The notes: generated by a model from the letters alone, not told the origin. A stretch of 64,000 bases of DNA from CAVPDA01 sp963702495 (GCA_963702495.1 CAVPDA010000011.1:1-64000); one strand, 5' to 3'. Positions 1 to 9,031 are shown, numbered from the stretch's first letter. Program-made: numbers and translations.

Positions 1-387
1 GCGCCCGACGCCAGGGGTGAAATCGTCGCGCAGCAGGTGTCCGATGTCGTGCAGCAGGCAGGCCGTGACCATCATCGCGTCCGCACCCGACTCGAGGGCC
101 AGGGTGGCGCAGCGCAGCGAGTGGTCGAGCACGCTCACGCCCGGCTCCACCTGCAGATTCCGGCCGCGACCCAGCAGGAGCTTCCACACCGGATCGATCG
201 AGGCTTCCATGTAGGCATGCCGCCAGCGCCGCGGATAGTCGTTGTTTGCGCTGTGCGCGCCCACGGTCCGTATCGCGCCTTCGGCAGGCGAGACATACCC
301 CGCCTCGTCGCGGGCTTGCGGCGCGAGGCCGGGCGGGCACTGCGCTGCCGCAGGATCGAGGGGTGTCTGCTCGGCGGTGGAGAACAT
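1..387 (-). CDS. HD-domain protein, TIGR03276-like (partial, C-terminus outside window)
   Basis: Open from an ATG at 387 to the window edge (129 codons, no stop), so only the N-terminal part is seen. The HD signature is intact: a conserved His in VLDHSLR near residue 91 and an HD pair in LLHDIGH near residue 114. It resembles the next gene (453..1127) throughout, including the Asp-Pro-x-Trp segment near residue 66. Family knowledge: proteins of this type are metal-dependent HD enzymes found with phosphonate-degradation genes (PhnZ-like). No phosphonate genes are visible here, so the substrate is unknown. It lies 65 bp downstream of its paralog on the same strand and is probably co-transcribed. 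Confidence 0.7.
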   Translation of the reverse strand, partial: MFSTAEQTPLDPAAAQCPPGLAPQARDEAGYVSPAEGAIRTVGAHSANNDYPRRWRHAYMEASIDPVWKLLLGRGRNLQVEPGVSVLDHSLRCATLALESGADAMMVTACLLHDIGHLLRDDFTPGVGR

Positions 388-452
388 GCGATATCCCCTG
401 TCAAGGCGCGGAGAATCCTGCAGCCACCGCGCTTGTGCGCCGGACCGACACC

Positions 453-1127
453 TCAGCGTCCGCCGCTCGGCGACGCCAGGCGGCGCTCGGCGATGCTGCG
501 GAAGAAGCGCAGCGTGCGCAGATCCGGCGCGCAGCGGTGCGCCAGGTCGGCGTGGCGGCGCAGTTCGACCGCCCGCGCCGCATGGTGGCTGGACAGGAAG
601 ACGGCGGCCTCTTCCCGGTCGAACGGCCCACCCTGGGCCATCAGGCTCCGCTTCGCGCGCGGCGACAGGCGCCTGCGGTAGCCCGATTCCACGGCACACA
701 GATAGCGCTTCGCGGCGACGTGCAGGCGGATCGGCTCCGTGACGCCGGGGCCGAACCACAGACTGACGAAGCCGGCGCCGAAGACATGGTGGCGGTCCCG
801 TTGCTCCGCGCCCTGACGCGGCGCCAGTTCGGCGTGAATCAGGTGGCCGACGTTGTGCAGCAGGCAGGCGATGACGGTTTCGTCGTCGGCGTTCGCATCG
901 TGGGCCAGAGTGGCGGTACGCAGGGCGTGATCGAGCAGGCTGAGTTCGCCCCCGGGCACGCCGCTTCCCCGCTCCACCAAGAGGGACCAGAGCGGATCGA
1001 GGGAACGTCCCATGTTCTCGTGCAGCCAGCGCGCCGGAACGCTCGCCGGTCCGGCTTCGGAGGCGAAGATCGTGGCGCGCCCGCCGCGGGCGGGAGTGAT
1101 GGTTTCGATGGCGGATTGTGTAGACAT
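453..1127 (-). CDS. HD-domain protein, TIGR03276-like paralog with Asn in the HD pair
   Basis: 224 aa. The family hallmarks are present: His in SLLDHALR (~residue 85), a later His, and the block WFGPGVTEPIRLHVAAKRYL (~residues 126-145), typical of phosphonate-associated HDIG proteins. The central pair reads LLHNVGH, so the metal-binding Asp of the HD dyad is Asn; the neighbouring paralog keeps LLHDIGH. If real, this copy may be catalytically impaired or regulatory. It follows the alpha/beta hydrolase by 92 bp on the same strand, so the four minus-strand genes at 1-3082 may form one transcription unit. The biological role is unknown. Confidence 0.75.
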   Translation of the reverse strand: MSTQSAIETITPARGGRATIFASEAGPASVPARWLHENMGRSLDPLWSLLVERGSGVPGGELSLLDHALRTATLAHDANADDETVIACLLHNVGHLIHAELAPRQGAEQRDRHHVFGAGFVSLWFGPGVTEPIRLHVAAKRYLCAVESGYRRRLSPRAKRSLMAQGGPFDREEAAVFLSSHHAARAVELRRHADLAHRCAPDLRTLRFFRSIAERRLASPSGGR

Positions 1128-1219
1128 GTTGGCGATCTCCCGAGGCGATCGAAGTGCCCGGATGCCGGGTATGGAGTCTCGAATCGCCTCATCTCGGCCG
1201 CCAATCTACGGCACCAAGG

Positions 1220-2056
1220 TTAAGGCCGCATTACAGTCGAGTCCCCGGAGTCATTTCGGCGTGCGGGTGGCGCCGCTACGTCTGCCGGCCTCACCGCCGG
1301 CTGCGGGATCGCGGCCAGCCAGTCGCGCACCTGGCGTGCCACCCACGCCCCGTCGTCCAGGGGAAGATCGTGGCCGGCGTCAGGATGGATCGCCAGGGGA
1401 ACATGCCAACAATCGGCGAGCCGCTGCGAGCATCGCGCATCGACCAGCCGGTCCTGCGCTGCCGCCAGCAACAGCAAGTGACGCAGCGGATTGCGGGCGG
1501 GAGCGCGATAGCGCGCCGCGGCCAGCATCTGGCGCAGAGCATTGCGCCGGCTCACCGGGTATTGCCTGGCATACTCGCTCCAGGCCGCGAGCACCTCCGG
1601 CTGCGCCGCGCCGCGGCAACTCGTCAGGCGCAGGATCCGGCGCTCCTGCCGCTCCGCATCCCGCGGTGCCAGCATCAGGGCCAGGAGCGCAGGGTAATTT
1701 CGAGGCCGCAGGCGCCGAAAAAAAGGGCTGAAGGGCCGCAGGCTGGTGTTGATCAGAACCCCTGCGGTCACCTCCTCCGGGTAGCGGGCGCTCCACGCCA
1801 CCGCCACCATCGCCCCGAGGGAAAGCGCCAGCACCTGGTAGGGCGGCGCGAGGCCCTGGGCGGACAGCGCGGAGCGGCAGTATTCGGCCATGTCCTCCAC
1901 CCGCAGCGGGCTGGCCTGGTCATGCAGGCTCCCGTTGCCGGGCAGGTCGAGCGTCAGCACCCGGGCATCGGGGACGAAGTCGCGGAATACGGCGGGGAAC
2001 GAACCCCAGTGGCGCGCCTCGCGCATCAGGCCGCGCAGGAAAACCCAGGTGCTCAT
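1220..2056 (-). CDS. Alpha/beta-hydrolase fold protein
   Basis: 278 aa. The catalytic triad is recognisable: nucleophile Ser in LALSLGAM (~residue 89, with Ala in place of the first Gly of the usual elbow), Asp in AAQDRLVD (~residue 215), and His in DAGHDLP (~residue 240). There is no signal peptide, so it is cytoplasmic. Its ATG overlaps the stop of the upstream M14-type gene by ATGA (2053-2056), so the two are translationally coupled. This suggests a two-step hydrolysis of one amide or ester substrate, which cannot be named from sequence. The C-terminus carries a poorly conserved Pro/Ala/Arg tail. Confidence 0.75.
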   Translation of the reverse strand: MSTWVFLRGLMREARHWGSFPAVFRDFVPDARVLTLDLPGNGSLHDQASPLRVEDMAEYCRSALSAQGLAPPYQVLALSLGAMVAVAWSARYPEEVTAGVLINTSLRPFSPFFRRLRPRNYPALLALMLAPRDAERQERRILRLTSCRGAAQPEVLAAWSEYARQYPVSRRNALRQMLAAARYRAPARNPLRHLLLLAAAQDRLVDARCSQRLADCWHVPLAIHPDAGHDLPLDDGAWVARQVRDWLAAIPQPAVRPADVAAPPARRNDSGDSTVMRP

Positions 2057-3082
2057 GGCGCCGTGTCCCGGTACCAGCGCTGCAGGGCCGCCTGCCGGTG
2101 CTGCGATCGCGCGTCCGCCGGTGGTACCCAATTGCGCCAGGCGCTCGCCGCCCGCGTCAGGAAGTCCAGCCACACCAGGTGGCGCCGCAGCACCCGGTGC
2201 AGGCGGTGCCGCGGCAGCGGATTGAATATGCCCAGCCGGGAGAACATCTGCCGCGGACTCTTTTTCACCCAGCGCCAGGATCCCATCTCCAGCGTCAGGG
2301 GAAGGAAAACGCGCCGGCCTTCGTCCAGCGCTTTCAGGTAGAGATAGTCCCACAGGTCGCCGTGGGCGAGGTATTGCCGGCTTTGCGGCTCGAAAAGATA
2401 GTCGTGATGCGGATAGGTGCGGTCGAACAGGTCCTTCAGGGCGTGGATCTCCGCCAGGTGCCGGATCGGCGTCGCGGTGTGGGCGTGGGGAAACCAGATT
2501 CGGTCCAGCCAGGCCGAACCCGGAATGGCAATCCAGGGCGATGCTGAACTCGGCGCCCAGCAGTTCCTGCTCGACGGTGCGGCACACCGCCTGGCTCTCG
2601 ATCTGCATGGGCGCATCCGCCGCGCCCCGATACCAGGGCAGGCGGGCGCTGATGCGTTGCCCGCCGAGCAGAAACGGCACCCTTCCCAACGCGTCCACCG
2701 GCGCGTTGCGCATCAGGTCCACGCCATTGGGGTTGCAGCGCATGCGGCGCGACATGCCGCCGGGGTTGATCAGCGGCATGAAGACGAGGCGGACCTGCTC
2801 CAATTGACGGTGCAGCACGCTGTCCCAGCGCAGGCGGGCCACCAGACTGCCGAGATAGGCCAGCAGGACATGGGTGCCGATGCGCTCGAGGCCGTGAATG
2901 CCGCCGAAGAAGCCGACCGCGGGCGCGCCGGGATCCCCGCTGCCCAGACTCAGGGCATAGACGGGGAAAGTGTGCGCGCCGGTTTCGACCCGGCACAGGC
3001 TGCGCACCCGCAGATGCGGCGACCCTTCCTCGATGATGCGTTCGAGTTCGATCAGTTCATCCAGCATGGAGTCGTCACGCAT
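2053..3082 (-). CDS. M14-family zinc carboxypeptidase-like protein (one frameshift)
   Basis: About 340 aa once a single frame change near 2505-2520 is bridged. The N-terminal part has the zinc motif HxxE in GGIHGLERIG (~residue 61) and ends in ALDCHSGFG, which carries the third zinc ligand His. The downstream frame continues with DRIWFPHAHT and runs to the stop at 2053. Both halves belong to one M14/succinylglutamate-desuccinylase-like fold. The start is ATG 3082; ATG 3067 is also possible. It overlaps the hydrolase gene by ATGA and is divergent from mrfA. The break has no obvious cause other than an indel; a base-calling error is as likely as a pseudogene. Confidence 0.65.
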
Positions 3083-3223
3083 TGGTCCGCGACAAGACGG
3101 CGGGCGAGAGCATAGCCGAGCGGGGCCTTGCGCGCGCGAGCGCAGCGGGCAATTGCGGCACAGCCGACTTCGCCGTCGAAGGCTCACCCTGTGAGCCCGT
3201 CGTCTGCGACCGTCGACTGTCCG

Positions 3224-5704
3224 ATGCGCCTGGAGAATCCCGTGAATGCCGATCTGTCCTTGTTCCAGCAGGAATTTCCCGATGCGCGGCGGGCGGCCGC
3301 TTCGTTGCCGCGAGCCGTTCGCGGCGATGCGTCGGATCTCGCCCGTGCGCTCCAGGCGCGCTTCGGCGAGCGCATCGTTGCCGAATTCCAACTTCCCGCC
3401 CGCGCCGCGCGATGCGCAGATTTCCCCGAGAATCTCGATGTCCGCCTGTGGCGTGCGCTCCAGGCCAGGGGCATCGAAGCGCTGTACACGCACCAGTACC
3501 AGGCGCTCCAGCACGCCCAGTCCGGGCGCCACGTCGTCATTGCCACGCCCACCGCATCGGGGAAGTCGCTGTGCTACCACCTGCCGGTGCTGCAGTCGGT
3601 GCTGGCGCGGCGCGCCAAGGCGCTGTACCTGTTTCCGACCAAGGCCCTGGCCCAGGACCAGGTGGCGGAACTGCTCGAACTGAACGCCGCCGGCGGTCTC
3701 GGCGTGCGGGCGCACACCTTCGACGGCGACACCCCCGGCGATGCGCGGCGGGCGGTGCGCACCCAGGCCGATATCGTGGTGTCGAACCCGGACATGCTGC
3801 ACCAGGCGATCCTGCCCCATCACACCAAATGGGCGCAGTTCTTCGAAGCGCTGGCCTACGTGGTGATCGACGAACTGCACAGCTATCGCGGCGTGTTCGG
3901 CTCCCATGTCGCCAACGTGCTGCGGCGGTTGCAGCGCGTCTGCCGCTTCTACGGCGCACGGCCGACCTATGTGCTGTGTTCGGCCACCATCGCCAATCCG
4001 CAGCAACTGGCGGAGCAGTTGCTGGGCGAGCACGTCGAGGCGGTGCTCGATTCGGGTGCGCCGCAGGGCCGCAAGAGCGTGCTGGTGTGGAACCCGCCGC
4101 TGGTCAATCCGGAGCTGGGGATTCGTGCCTCGGCCCGCTCCCAGAGCACCCGCCTCGCCCGCCATGCCTTGAAGCGCGGCCTGAAGACCATCGTCTTCGC
4201 CAATTCCCGCCTCGAGGTCGAGGTGCTCACCAAGTACTTGCGGGACGTCTTCGACACCGATCCGGTGCGCCCCTCGCCGGTGGCGGCCTACCGCGGCGGC
4301 TACCTGCCGCTGGAGCGCCGCGACACCGAGCGCAAGCTGCGGGCGGGCGACCTGGACTGCGTGGTGTCCACCTCGGCGCTGGAACTCGGGGTGGACATCG
4401 GCGGCCTCGACGTGTGCATCCTCAACGGCTATCCCGGAACCATTGCCGCGACCTGGCAGCGCATCGGCCGCGCCGGCCGGCGCGGACGTCCGGCGCTGGC
4501 GGTGCTGGTGGCCACCAGCCAGCTTCTCGACCAGTACATCGCGCGCCAACCCGAGTTCTTCTTCGGCGCCAGCCCGGAGCATGCCCGCATCGCTCCCGAC
4601 CAGCTGCTGATCCTGATGGACCATGTGCGCTGTGCCGCCTTCGAGCTGCCGTTCCACGACGGCGAGCTCTTCGGCGCCGAGGAACTGCCGGCCATGCTCG
4701 CCTATCTCGAACAGAACGGCGTGGTGCATCGGGAGGGACAAAGCTGGCACTGGATCGCCGACAGCTACCCGGCCAATGCGGTGAGCCTGCGCTCGGTGGC
4801 GGACGGCAACTTCACGGTCATCGACATCACCGACGGGCGCAAGCAGGTCATCGCCGAAGTCGATTACGCCGGCGCCGCCCTCACCCTGTACGAGGGTGCC
4901 ATCTACCTCATCCAGGCGCGGCCGTGGCAGGTGGAGCGGCTGGACTGGGTCGGCCGCAAGGCCTTCGTGCGCGCCACCGGCGCCGACTACTACACCGAGG
5001 CGATCGACTACACCAAGCTCAAGCCGCTGGACGTGTTCGAATCCGCCAGCCGCGCCGGCGCGACCTGCGCCCAGGGCGAAGTGCATGTGGTGCGCCGCGT
5101 CGCCGGCTACAAGAAGATCCGCTATTACAGCCACGAGAACGTCGGATATGGCGCGGTGAGCCTGCCCGATCACGAGATGCACACCAGCGCCCTCTGGTGG
5201 CAGCTCGACGAGGCCGTGCTGGAGCGGGCGTTCGCCGACCGCGCTCAGGCCCTCGATGGTTTTCTCGGCGCCGCCTATGCCCTGCACCATGTCGCGGCGC
5301 TCGTATCGCTGTCCGAACTGCGCGATCTCGGGCGCGCCGTCGGCGACGGCGGTGCAAGCTGGTCCGCCGTCACCGGGCCCGATGGGCGGGGCACGGCGCG
5401 CACCCTGGATGGCAATCGCGTGGACCTCGATGCGCCGGGACGGCGCTTCCGGCCGGTGGTCTATCTCTACGACAACTACCCGGGCGGCATCGGGCTGGCG
5501 GCGCCGCTGCACGAGCGCCGCGACGAGATCGTGCAGCGTGCACGGGAACTCGTGTCCAGTTGCCCGTGCCCCGAGGGCTGCCCGGCCTGCGTCGGACCGG
5601 TACTCCCCCGCGGCGAGGGGCGCGGCATGACGCCCAAGGCCGCCGCGGTACGCGTGCTCGAACTCTTCCTGGCGCCGGCACCACCGCAGGGCCGGTCGGC
5701 ATGA
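3224..5704 (+). CDS. mrfA: MrfA/YprA-type DEAD/DEAH-box helicase with C-terminal zinc-binding domain
   Basis: About 826 aa, cytoplasmic superfamily 2 helicase. Motif I ATPTASGKS (~residues 107-115), a DELH Walker B box (~210), CSATIANP motif III (~255), and the motif VI region RIGRAGRRGR (~410) are visible. The C-terminal DUF1998-like part ends in a CxCx3Cx2C cluster (SSCPCPEGCPACVG), the four-Cys arrangement known from Bacillus MrfA. Family knowledge: MrfA with the exonuclease MrfB repairs mitomycin C damage independently of UvrABC. The next gene overlaps by ATGA and encodes the matching nuclease. Start uncertain: ATG 3224, or GTG 3242 preceded by a GGAG at 3231-3234. Confidence 0.85.
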   Translation: MRLENPVNADLSLFQQEFPDARRAAASLPRAVRGDASDLARALQARFGERIVAEFQLPARAARCADFPENLDVRLWRALQARGIEALYTHQYQALQHAQSGRHVVIATPTASGKSLCYHLPVLQSVLARRAKALYLFPTKALAQDQVAELLELNAAGGLGVRAHTFDGDTPGDARRAVRTQADIVVSNPDMLHQAILPHHTKWAQFFEALAYVVIDELHSYRGVFGSHVANVLRRLQRVCRFYGARPTYVLCSATIANPQQLAEQLLGEHVEAVLDSGAPQGRKSVLVWNPPLVNPELGIRASARSQSTRLARHALKRGLKTIVFANSRLEVEVLTKYLRDVFDTDPVRPSPVAAYRGGYLPLERRDTERKLRAGDLDCVVSTSALELGVDIGGLDVCILNGYPGTIAATWQRIGRAGRRGRPALAVLVATSQLLDQYIARQPEFFFGASPEHARIAPDQLLILMDHVRCAAFELPFHDGELFGAEELPAMLAYLEQNGVVHREGQSWHWIADSYPANAVSLRSVADGNFTVIDITDGRKQVIAEVDYAGAALTLYEGAIYLIQARPWQVERLDWVGRKAFVRATGADYYTEAIDYTKLKPLDVFESASRAGATCAQGEVHVVRRVAGYKKIRYYSHENVGYGAVSLPDHEMHTSALWWQLDEAVLERAFADRAQALDGFLGAAYALHHVAALVSLSELRDLGRAVGDGGASWSAVTGPDGRGTARTLDGNRVDLDAPGRRFRPVVYLYDNYPGGIGLAAPLHERRDEIVQRARELVSSCPCPEGCPACVGPVLPRGEGRGMTPKAAAVRVLELFLAPAPPQGRSA

Positions 5705-6597
5705 ACGGGACGCTGGCCAGCCGGCTCGGCCGTCTGAGTCCCGCTCTCCTTTCCCCGCAACCGGTTGCGCGGCCCGGCGCCGAGCGCTCCCTGACTCAGC
5801 TCATCGAGCGGATCGAGAAGCTGCGCGGGCGAGCGCAACAGCGGACGGCGGTTTCGGCCGGACCCGGGCGCACCCTGCAGGAGGAACTGGGAGCTGCGCA
5901 AGTGGCGCCGGGGCTGTTGCTGGTGGAGCGGCGCTACCCGCTCTGGTACCGCCACGGCTGCGTGGCGCTGCGGGATTGCTATCGCAGCCTGCGCGCCGGA
6001 CCGCAGCTCCGGCTGGAGGGCGATACCGACCCGATGGAACTCGTTTTCCTCGACACCGAAACCAGCGGCCTTGCCGGGGGCACGGGAACCGTCGCCTTCC
6101 TGATCGGGCTGGGCTGGCTCACCGCGGAAGGTTTCCTGCTGCGCCAATACCTGATGACGCGCTTTTGCGCCGAAGCCCCGATGCTGGCGCGGCTTGCCCG
6201 CGATCTGGCCGGGCGTGCCGGCATCGTCACCTACAACGGCAAGTCCTTCGACGCACCATTGATCGCCACCCGCGCCCGGCTCCACGGCATCGAATCGCCC
6301 ATCAACGGCGCGTGCCACATCGATCTGCTGCACGCGGCGCGCCGGCGCCATGGCAAGCAGTGGCCGGACTGCCGCCTGAAAACCGCCGAGGCGCGGGCGT
6401 TGCGCTTCGCCCGCCGCGACGATCTGCCCGGCGAGATGGCGCCTTTGGCGTGGCGTCAGCTCGTGTCGGGCGCACGCTCCGAGCTACTGCCGGGGGTGCT
6501 GCGGCACAACCGGGACGACATCCTGAGCCTCGCCGCCCTGCTCGCGGCGCTCTCCGATCCGCCGCCGGCGGGAAGCTCGATCGCGATGCAGCTTTAG
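5701..6597 (+). CDS. mrfB: MrfB/YprB-type DEDD 3'-5' exonuclease (RNase H-like fold)
   Basis: 298 aa. The acidic exonuclease residues are seen in order: D and E in FLDTETSGLAGG (~residue 117), D in YNGKSFDAPL (~181), D in CHIDLLHAARR (~208), and D in LRHNRDDILSL (~272). The start ATG lies inside the stop of the helicase gene (ATGA at 5701-5704), so the two are translationally coupled. Family knowledge: YprB/MrfB is a metal-dependent exonuclease acting with MrfA in excision of mitomycin adducts and crosslinks. The N-terminal ~90 residues are a less conserved adaptor-like region. Assignment rests on motifs plus pairing; a generic RNase H-like nuclease is the alternative. Confidence 0.8.
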   Translation: MNGTLASRLGRLSPALLSPQPVARPGAERSLTQLIERIEKLRGRAQQRTAVSAGPGRTLQEELGAAQVAPGLLLVERRYPLWYRHGCVALRDCYRSLRAGPQLRLEGDTDPMELVFLDTETSGLAGGTGTVAFLIGLGWLTAEGFLLRQYLMTRFCAEAPMLARLARDLAGRAGIVTYNGKSFDAPLIATRARLHGIESPINGACHIDLLHAARRRHGKQWPDCRLKTAEARALRFARRDDLPGEMAPLAWRQLVSGARSELLPGVLRHNRDDILSLAALLAALSDPPPAGSSIAMQL

Positions 6598-6838
6598 GCC
6601 CTGAAAGTACTGCTGATCCGCCGAGGCGCCAAGCGGGCCGTCAACGCCAGCGTTCAGATGGGGCACAGATGCGTGCAAGGGATTTCTTGCCGCCACTGCC
6701 ACCCCTTGCAACGCCCAGACGGCTATGGCTATGATCGGCTCGGATTGCTACGAGAAAGGAAAGCGGGCCGAGGGACACCCTTCGGTCTGTCCGGCGCCGC
6801 TGCCCGGACTCAAGGACCCGGCCCACCGCGCAAGAACA

Positions 6839-7132
6839 ATGAAGCCCTCTGAAGCCCTTCGACTGCACCGAGACGCGATCAGGCGTGTCATCGAACGCAA
6901 CGACGCCTGCAATCCACGTATTTTCGGCTCTGTCTTGCACGGTGATGATACGGATGGCAGCGATCTTGACATCCTGGTTGACCCCATCGACGGCAGAACG
7001 TCACTCGTCAGTCTGGTCAGGATCAAGCGCGAACTCGAACAACTCCTGGGGGTCAGGGCCGATATTCAGACCCCTATGTCGCTTCATGAGCGATTCAGGC
7101 AGGCGGTCCTCCAGGAGGCTATCCCGGTATGA
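6839..7132 (+). CDS. mntA: MntA-type minimal nucleotidyltransferase antitoxin
   Basis: 97 aa. It contains the GSX10DXD nucleotidyltransferase motif: FGSV then GSDLDILVD (~residues 27-45). Family knowledge: MntA antitoxins AMPylate a tyrosine of the partner HepT RNase and so silence it (type VII toxin-antitoxin system). The stop overlaps the ATG of the downstream HEPN gene (ATGA at 7129-7132), the usual arrangement. ATG 6839 is chosen over the upstream ATG at 6725 because the extra 38 residues look non-coding and this start matches family length. Confidence 0.85.
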   Translation: MKPSEALRLHRDAIRRVIERNDACNPRIFGSVLHGDDTDGSDLDILVDPIDGRTSLVSLVRIKRELEQLLGVRADIQTPMSLHERFRQAVLQEAIPV

Positions 7133-7494
7133 GCAGGATCCCTCGAAGAGTGCTGGATCGCGTTCGCGACATGCTGGAAGCCATCCGCAATGCCCGGTCG
7201 GACATCGGCGATCTTGGCAAGGAGCAATTTCTGGCGGACGGCAAGACCCAGCGGGCCGTAATCGAAAGCATCATTGTCATCGGCGAAGCCGCCAACAACG
7301 TCATGCGCCTCGATCCGTCGATAGAGCAGAACTACCCATCGGTCTGGCAGCATTTTCGTGATGCCTACGACATGCGCATTGTGCTGACGCATGAGTATTT
7401 CCGGGTCGACGCGGCGATTGTCTGGACCACCGTCAAGAACAACCTGCCGGAACTTGAAAGCCTGCTGATCGCTTTCTCTGCCCAGAACGATTGA
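7129..7494 (+). CDS. hepT: HepT-type HEPN RNase toxin (DUF86)
   Basis: 121 aa, all-helical HEPN domain. The RNase motif RX4HxY-like RIVLTHEYF lies at ~residues 83-91; the Tyr of this motif is the residue AMPylated by MntA in characterised pairs. It overlaps the antitoxin gene by four bases. Cytoplasmic RNA cleavage is the expected activity. No break or unusual residue is seen, so the module looks intact. Confidence 0.85.
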   Translation: MSRIPRRVLDRVRDMLEAIRNARSDIGDLGKEQFLADGKTQRAVIESIIVIGEAANNVMRLDPSIEQNYPSVWQHFRDAYDMRIVLTHEYFRVDAAIVWTTVKNNLPELESLLIAFSAQND

Positions 7495-7497
7495 GGC

Positions 7498-7795
7498 GCG
7501 GACGGATAGGAGACAGCATGGCCAAAGGCCCGCCGCCCATGCAAAAACAGGCCCATCGCCAGGCTTCTGATACCTCCTCATCTCCTGAATCTCCCGACCT
7601 ACCGGGTACCGCACGTCGATTTCGACGATCACGAGCGCCACGTCACGCCGAGGCCGTAGCGCCTCTCAGGGCTGCCCCTTACCGCACCTCTGAAAACTAC
7701 CCGCGCGGCACTCTCCGATTCGCCGCCGGCGGAAGCCTCCACGTTGCGACAGCCTCGATGCTCTTGAGTCCCCGTGTTCGCCGGCTTGGCGAGAG
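7498..7795. other. Intergenic stretch between hepT and creA
   Basis: About 300 bp between convergent genes. Open frames cross it on both strands, but none has a recognisable domain or a convincing ribosome-binding site. I see nothing assignable here. Confidence 0.5.
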
Positions 7796-8257
7796 CTACT
7801 TCACCGGGATTTTCTGATCCAGCACCGCCACCGCCGTGATCGCATTGTCCGGGCTGCCCTCGATCACCTTGTCCGAGTAGGTGAGGTAGGTCAGCGTATT
7901 GCGCTTGACGTCGATCATGCGCACCACCCGCACATGCTTGAAGATGAAGGAGGCGCCCTGCTTGAACACCTCTTCCTGCAGCGGCAGGGGCCTGGCGAAG
8001 CGGATCGGCCCCACCTGACGGCAGGCCACGGAAAAGCGGGAAGGATCCTTGGCGACGCCGATCGCGCCGGAAAACCCGCCGGTCTTGGCGCGCGAGATGT
8101 AGCAGGCGACGCCCTGCACCGCCGGGTCGTCGAAGGCCTCGACCACGATCTTGTGATCCGGGCCGAGCCACTGGAACGCGGTGTCCACCGAGCCGATCTC
8201 CTCCGCAGCGGCATTCACAGCGATGACTGCGCCAAGCAAGGTGATGATTCTCTTCAT
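7796..8257 (-). CDS. creA: CreA family protein
   Basis: 153 aa with an N-terminal signal peptide (MKRIITLLGAVIAVNAAAEE), so exported to the periplasm. The body matches the CreA family: EIGSVDTAFQWLGPDHKI, VEAFDDPAVQGVACYISRA, and a C-terminal NTLTYLTYSDKVIEGSP. Function is not established despite the old name (catabolite regulation protein A). ATG 8257 is chosen because it gives the signal peptide; upstream in-frame residues do not. It sits between two toxin-antitoxin modules, and the toxin gene upstream ends 70 bp away on the same strand. Confidence 0.85.
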   Translation of the reverse strand: MKRIITLLGAVIAVNAAAEEIGSVDTAFQWLGPDHKIVVEAFDDPAVQGVACYISRAKTGGFSGAIGVAKDPSRFSVACRQVGPIRFARPLPLQEEVFKQGASFIFKHVRVVRMIDVKRNTLTYLTYSDKVIEGSPDNAITAVAVLDQKIPVK

Positions 8258-8327
8258 GGGTGCTCCGGGTGTGTCTGTTGCGGTCAGGCGATCATGGCAG
8301 AGCAGGTGCCCACAGGATTGTCGTGGC

Positions 8328-8753
8328 TCAGGCGCTGGCAAGCAAAGCGAGAAAAGCGTCCGGGGTCACGATCGGGCAGGTCGTTTTGGGCGAGAGACTC
8401 AGCAGGTCGTGGTCACCAGTGACGAGGTAGTCCGCGTTGCCGGCTGCCGCGAGTACCAGGAAGGGTACATCGAACGGATCGCGACACACCGGCATTCGCG
8501 GCGACTTTGCCGGCACACGCACGGTGGTGCAGTAAGGCAGGTAGTCGGCCAGCAACTCCTGCTGCTCCGCCGCGGTGAGCCTGAACTTGGGGTATGCCAG
8601 CACGCGTATCAATTCCTCCGTCGTGATCCTGGACACCAGGGGCACGCATCGCCCGTCCTGCCAGGCGTGACGCAACGAGGCGAGTCGCCCCTGTGCGAAC
8701 ACCAGGGCTGAGAGCACGACATTCGTGTCCAGCACGACCCTCGGGGACTGCAA
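8328..8753 (-). CDS. PIN-domain toxin (TIGR00305-like)
   Basis: 141 aa PIN-fold RNase. The acidic active-site residues are seen: D in VLDTNVVLSAL (~residue 8), E in TTEELIRV (~46), D in CRDPFDVPFL (~92-95), and D in TGDHDLLSL (~113-115). The start is a TTG directly after the TGA of the AbrB-type antitoxin gene, with AGGA five bases upstream inside the antitoxin's last codons, which implies coupling. Family knowledge: such PIN proteins are toxin components paired with AbrB/MazE-like antitoxins. It looks intact. Confidence 0.8.
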   Translation of the reverse strand: MQSPRVVLDTNVVLSALVFAQGRLASLRHAWQDGRCVPLVSRITTEELIRVLAYPKFRLTAAEQQELLADYLPYCTTVRVPAKSPRMPVCRDPFDVPFLVLAAAGNADYLVTGDHDLLSLSPKTTCPIVTPDAFLALLASA

Positions 8754-9008
8754 TCACTTCCTGGTCGGGGCGGTGGATTGGCGAGCCCAGGCCACGGCAT
8801 CCGCGATGTCCTGCTCATTGAGATCGAGTTCGGCAAGCTTGGCACGTACCGCGTCCGCACGCTGAATGCGCACCGGCGTCAGGATGATCTGGCCGTCGCG
8901 GGCTTGCACGTCGAAATACTCGGCCGGACCGACGGCGTTGGTGACGGCTTTGGGCAGGGTCAACTGGTTCTTCGCCGTGATCTTGGCAAGCACGAGGATC
9001 TCCGTCAT
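8754..9008 (-). CDS. AbrB/MazE-type DNA-binding antitoxin
   Basis: 84 aa. The N-terminal swapped-hairpin AbrB domain is recognisable (LAKITAKNQLTLPKAVTNAV, residues 7-26). The C-terminal helix (ALAELDLNEQDIADAVAWAR region) would bind the PIN toxin. It is the first gene of the pair with the PIN toxin at 8328..8753. A perfect inverted repeat sits 7 bp upstream of its start (9015-9031), the likely autoregulatory operator. Confidence 0.8.
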   Translation of the reverse strand: MTEILVLAKITAKNQLTLPKAVTNAVGPAEYFDVQARDGQIILTPVRIQRADAVRAKLAELDLNEQDIADAVAWARQSTAPTRK

Positions 9009-9014
9009 GCGGAA

Positions 9015-9031
9015 TGTAAGGAATCCTTACA
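9015..9031 (-). promoter_or_regulatory. Palindromic operator upstream of the AbrB-type antitoxin gene
   Basis: Perfect inverted repeat, TGTAAGGA and TCCTTACA around a single central A, ending 7 bp before the antitoxin start codon. AbrB/MazE-type antitoxins bind such repeats to repress their own operon. The role is inferred from position and symmetry. Confidence 0.55.

Noticed and set aside
1220..5512. Very long (1430-codon) minus-strand open frame
   Set aside because: It is a GC-rich shadow. Only its ends coincide with real genes (the alpha/beta hydrolase and part of the M14 gene); the part opposite mrfA has no domain, while mrfA on the plus strand has full helicase motifs.
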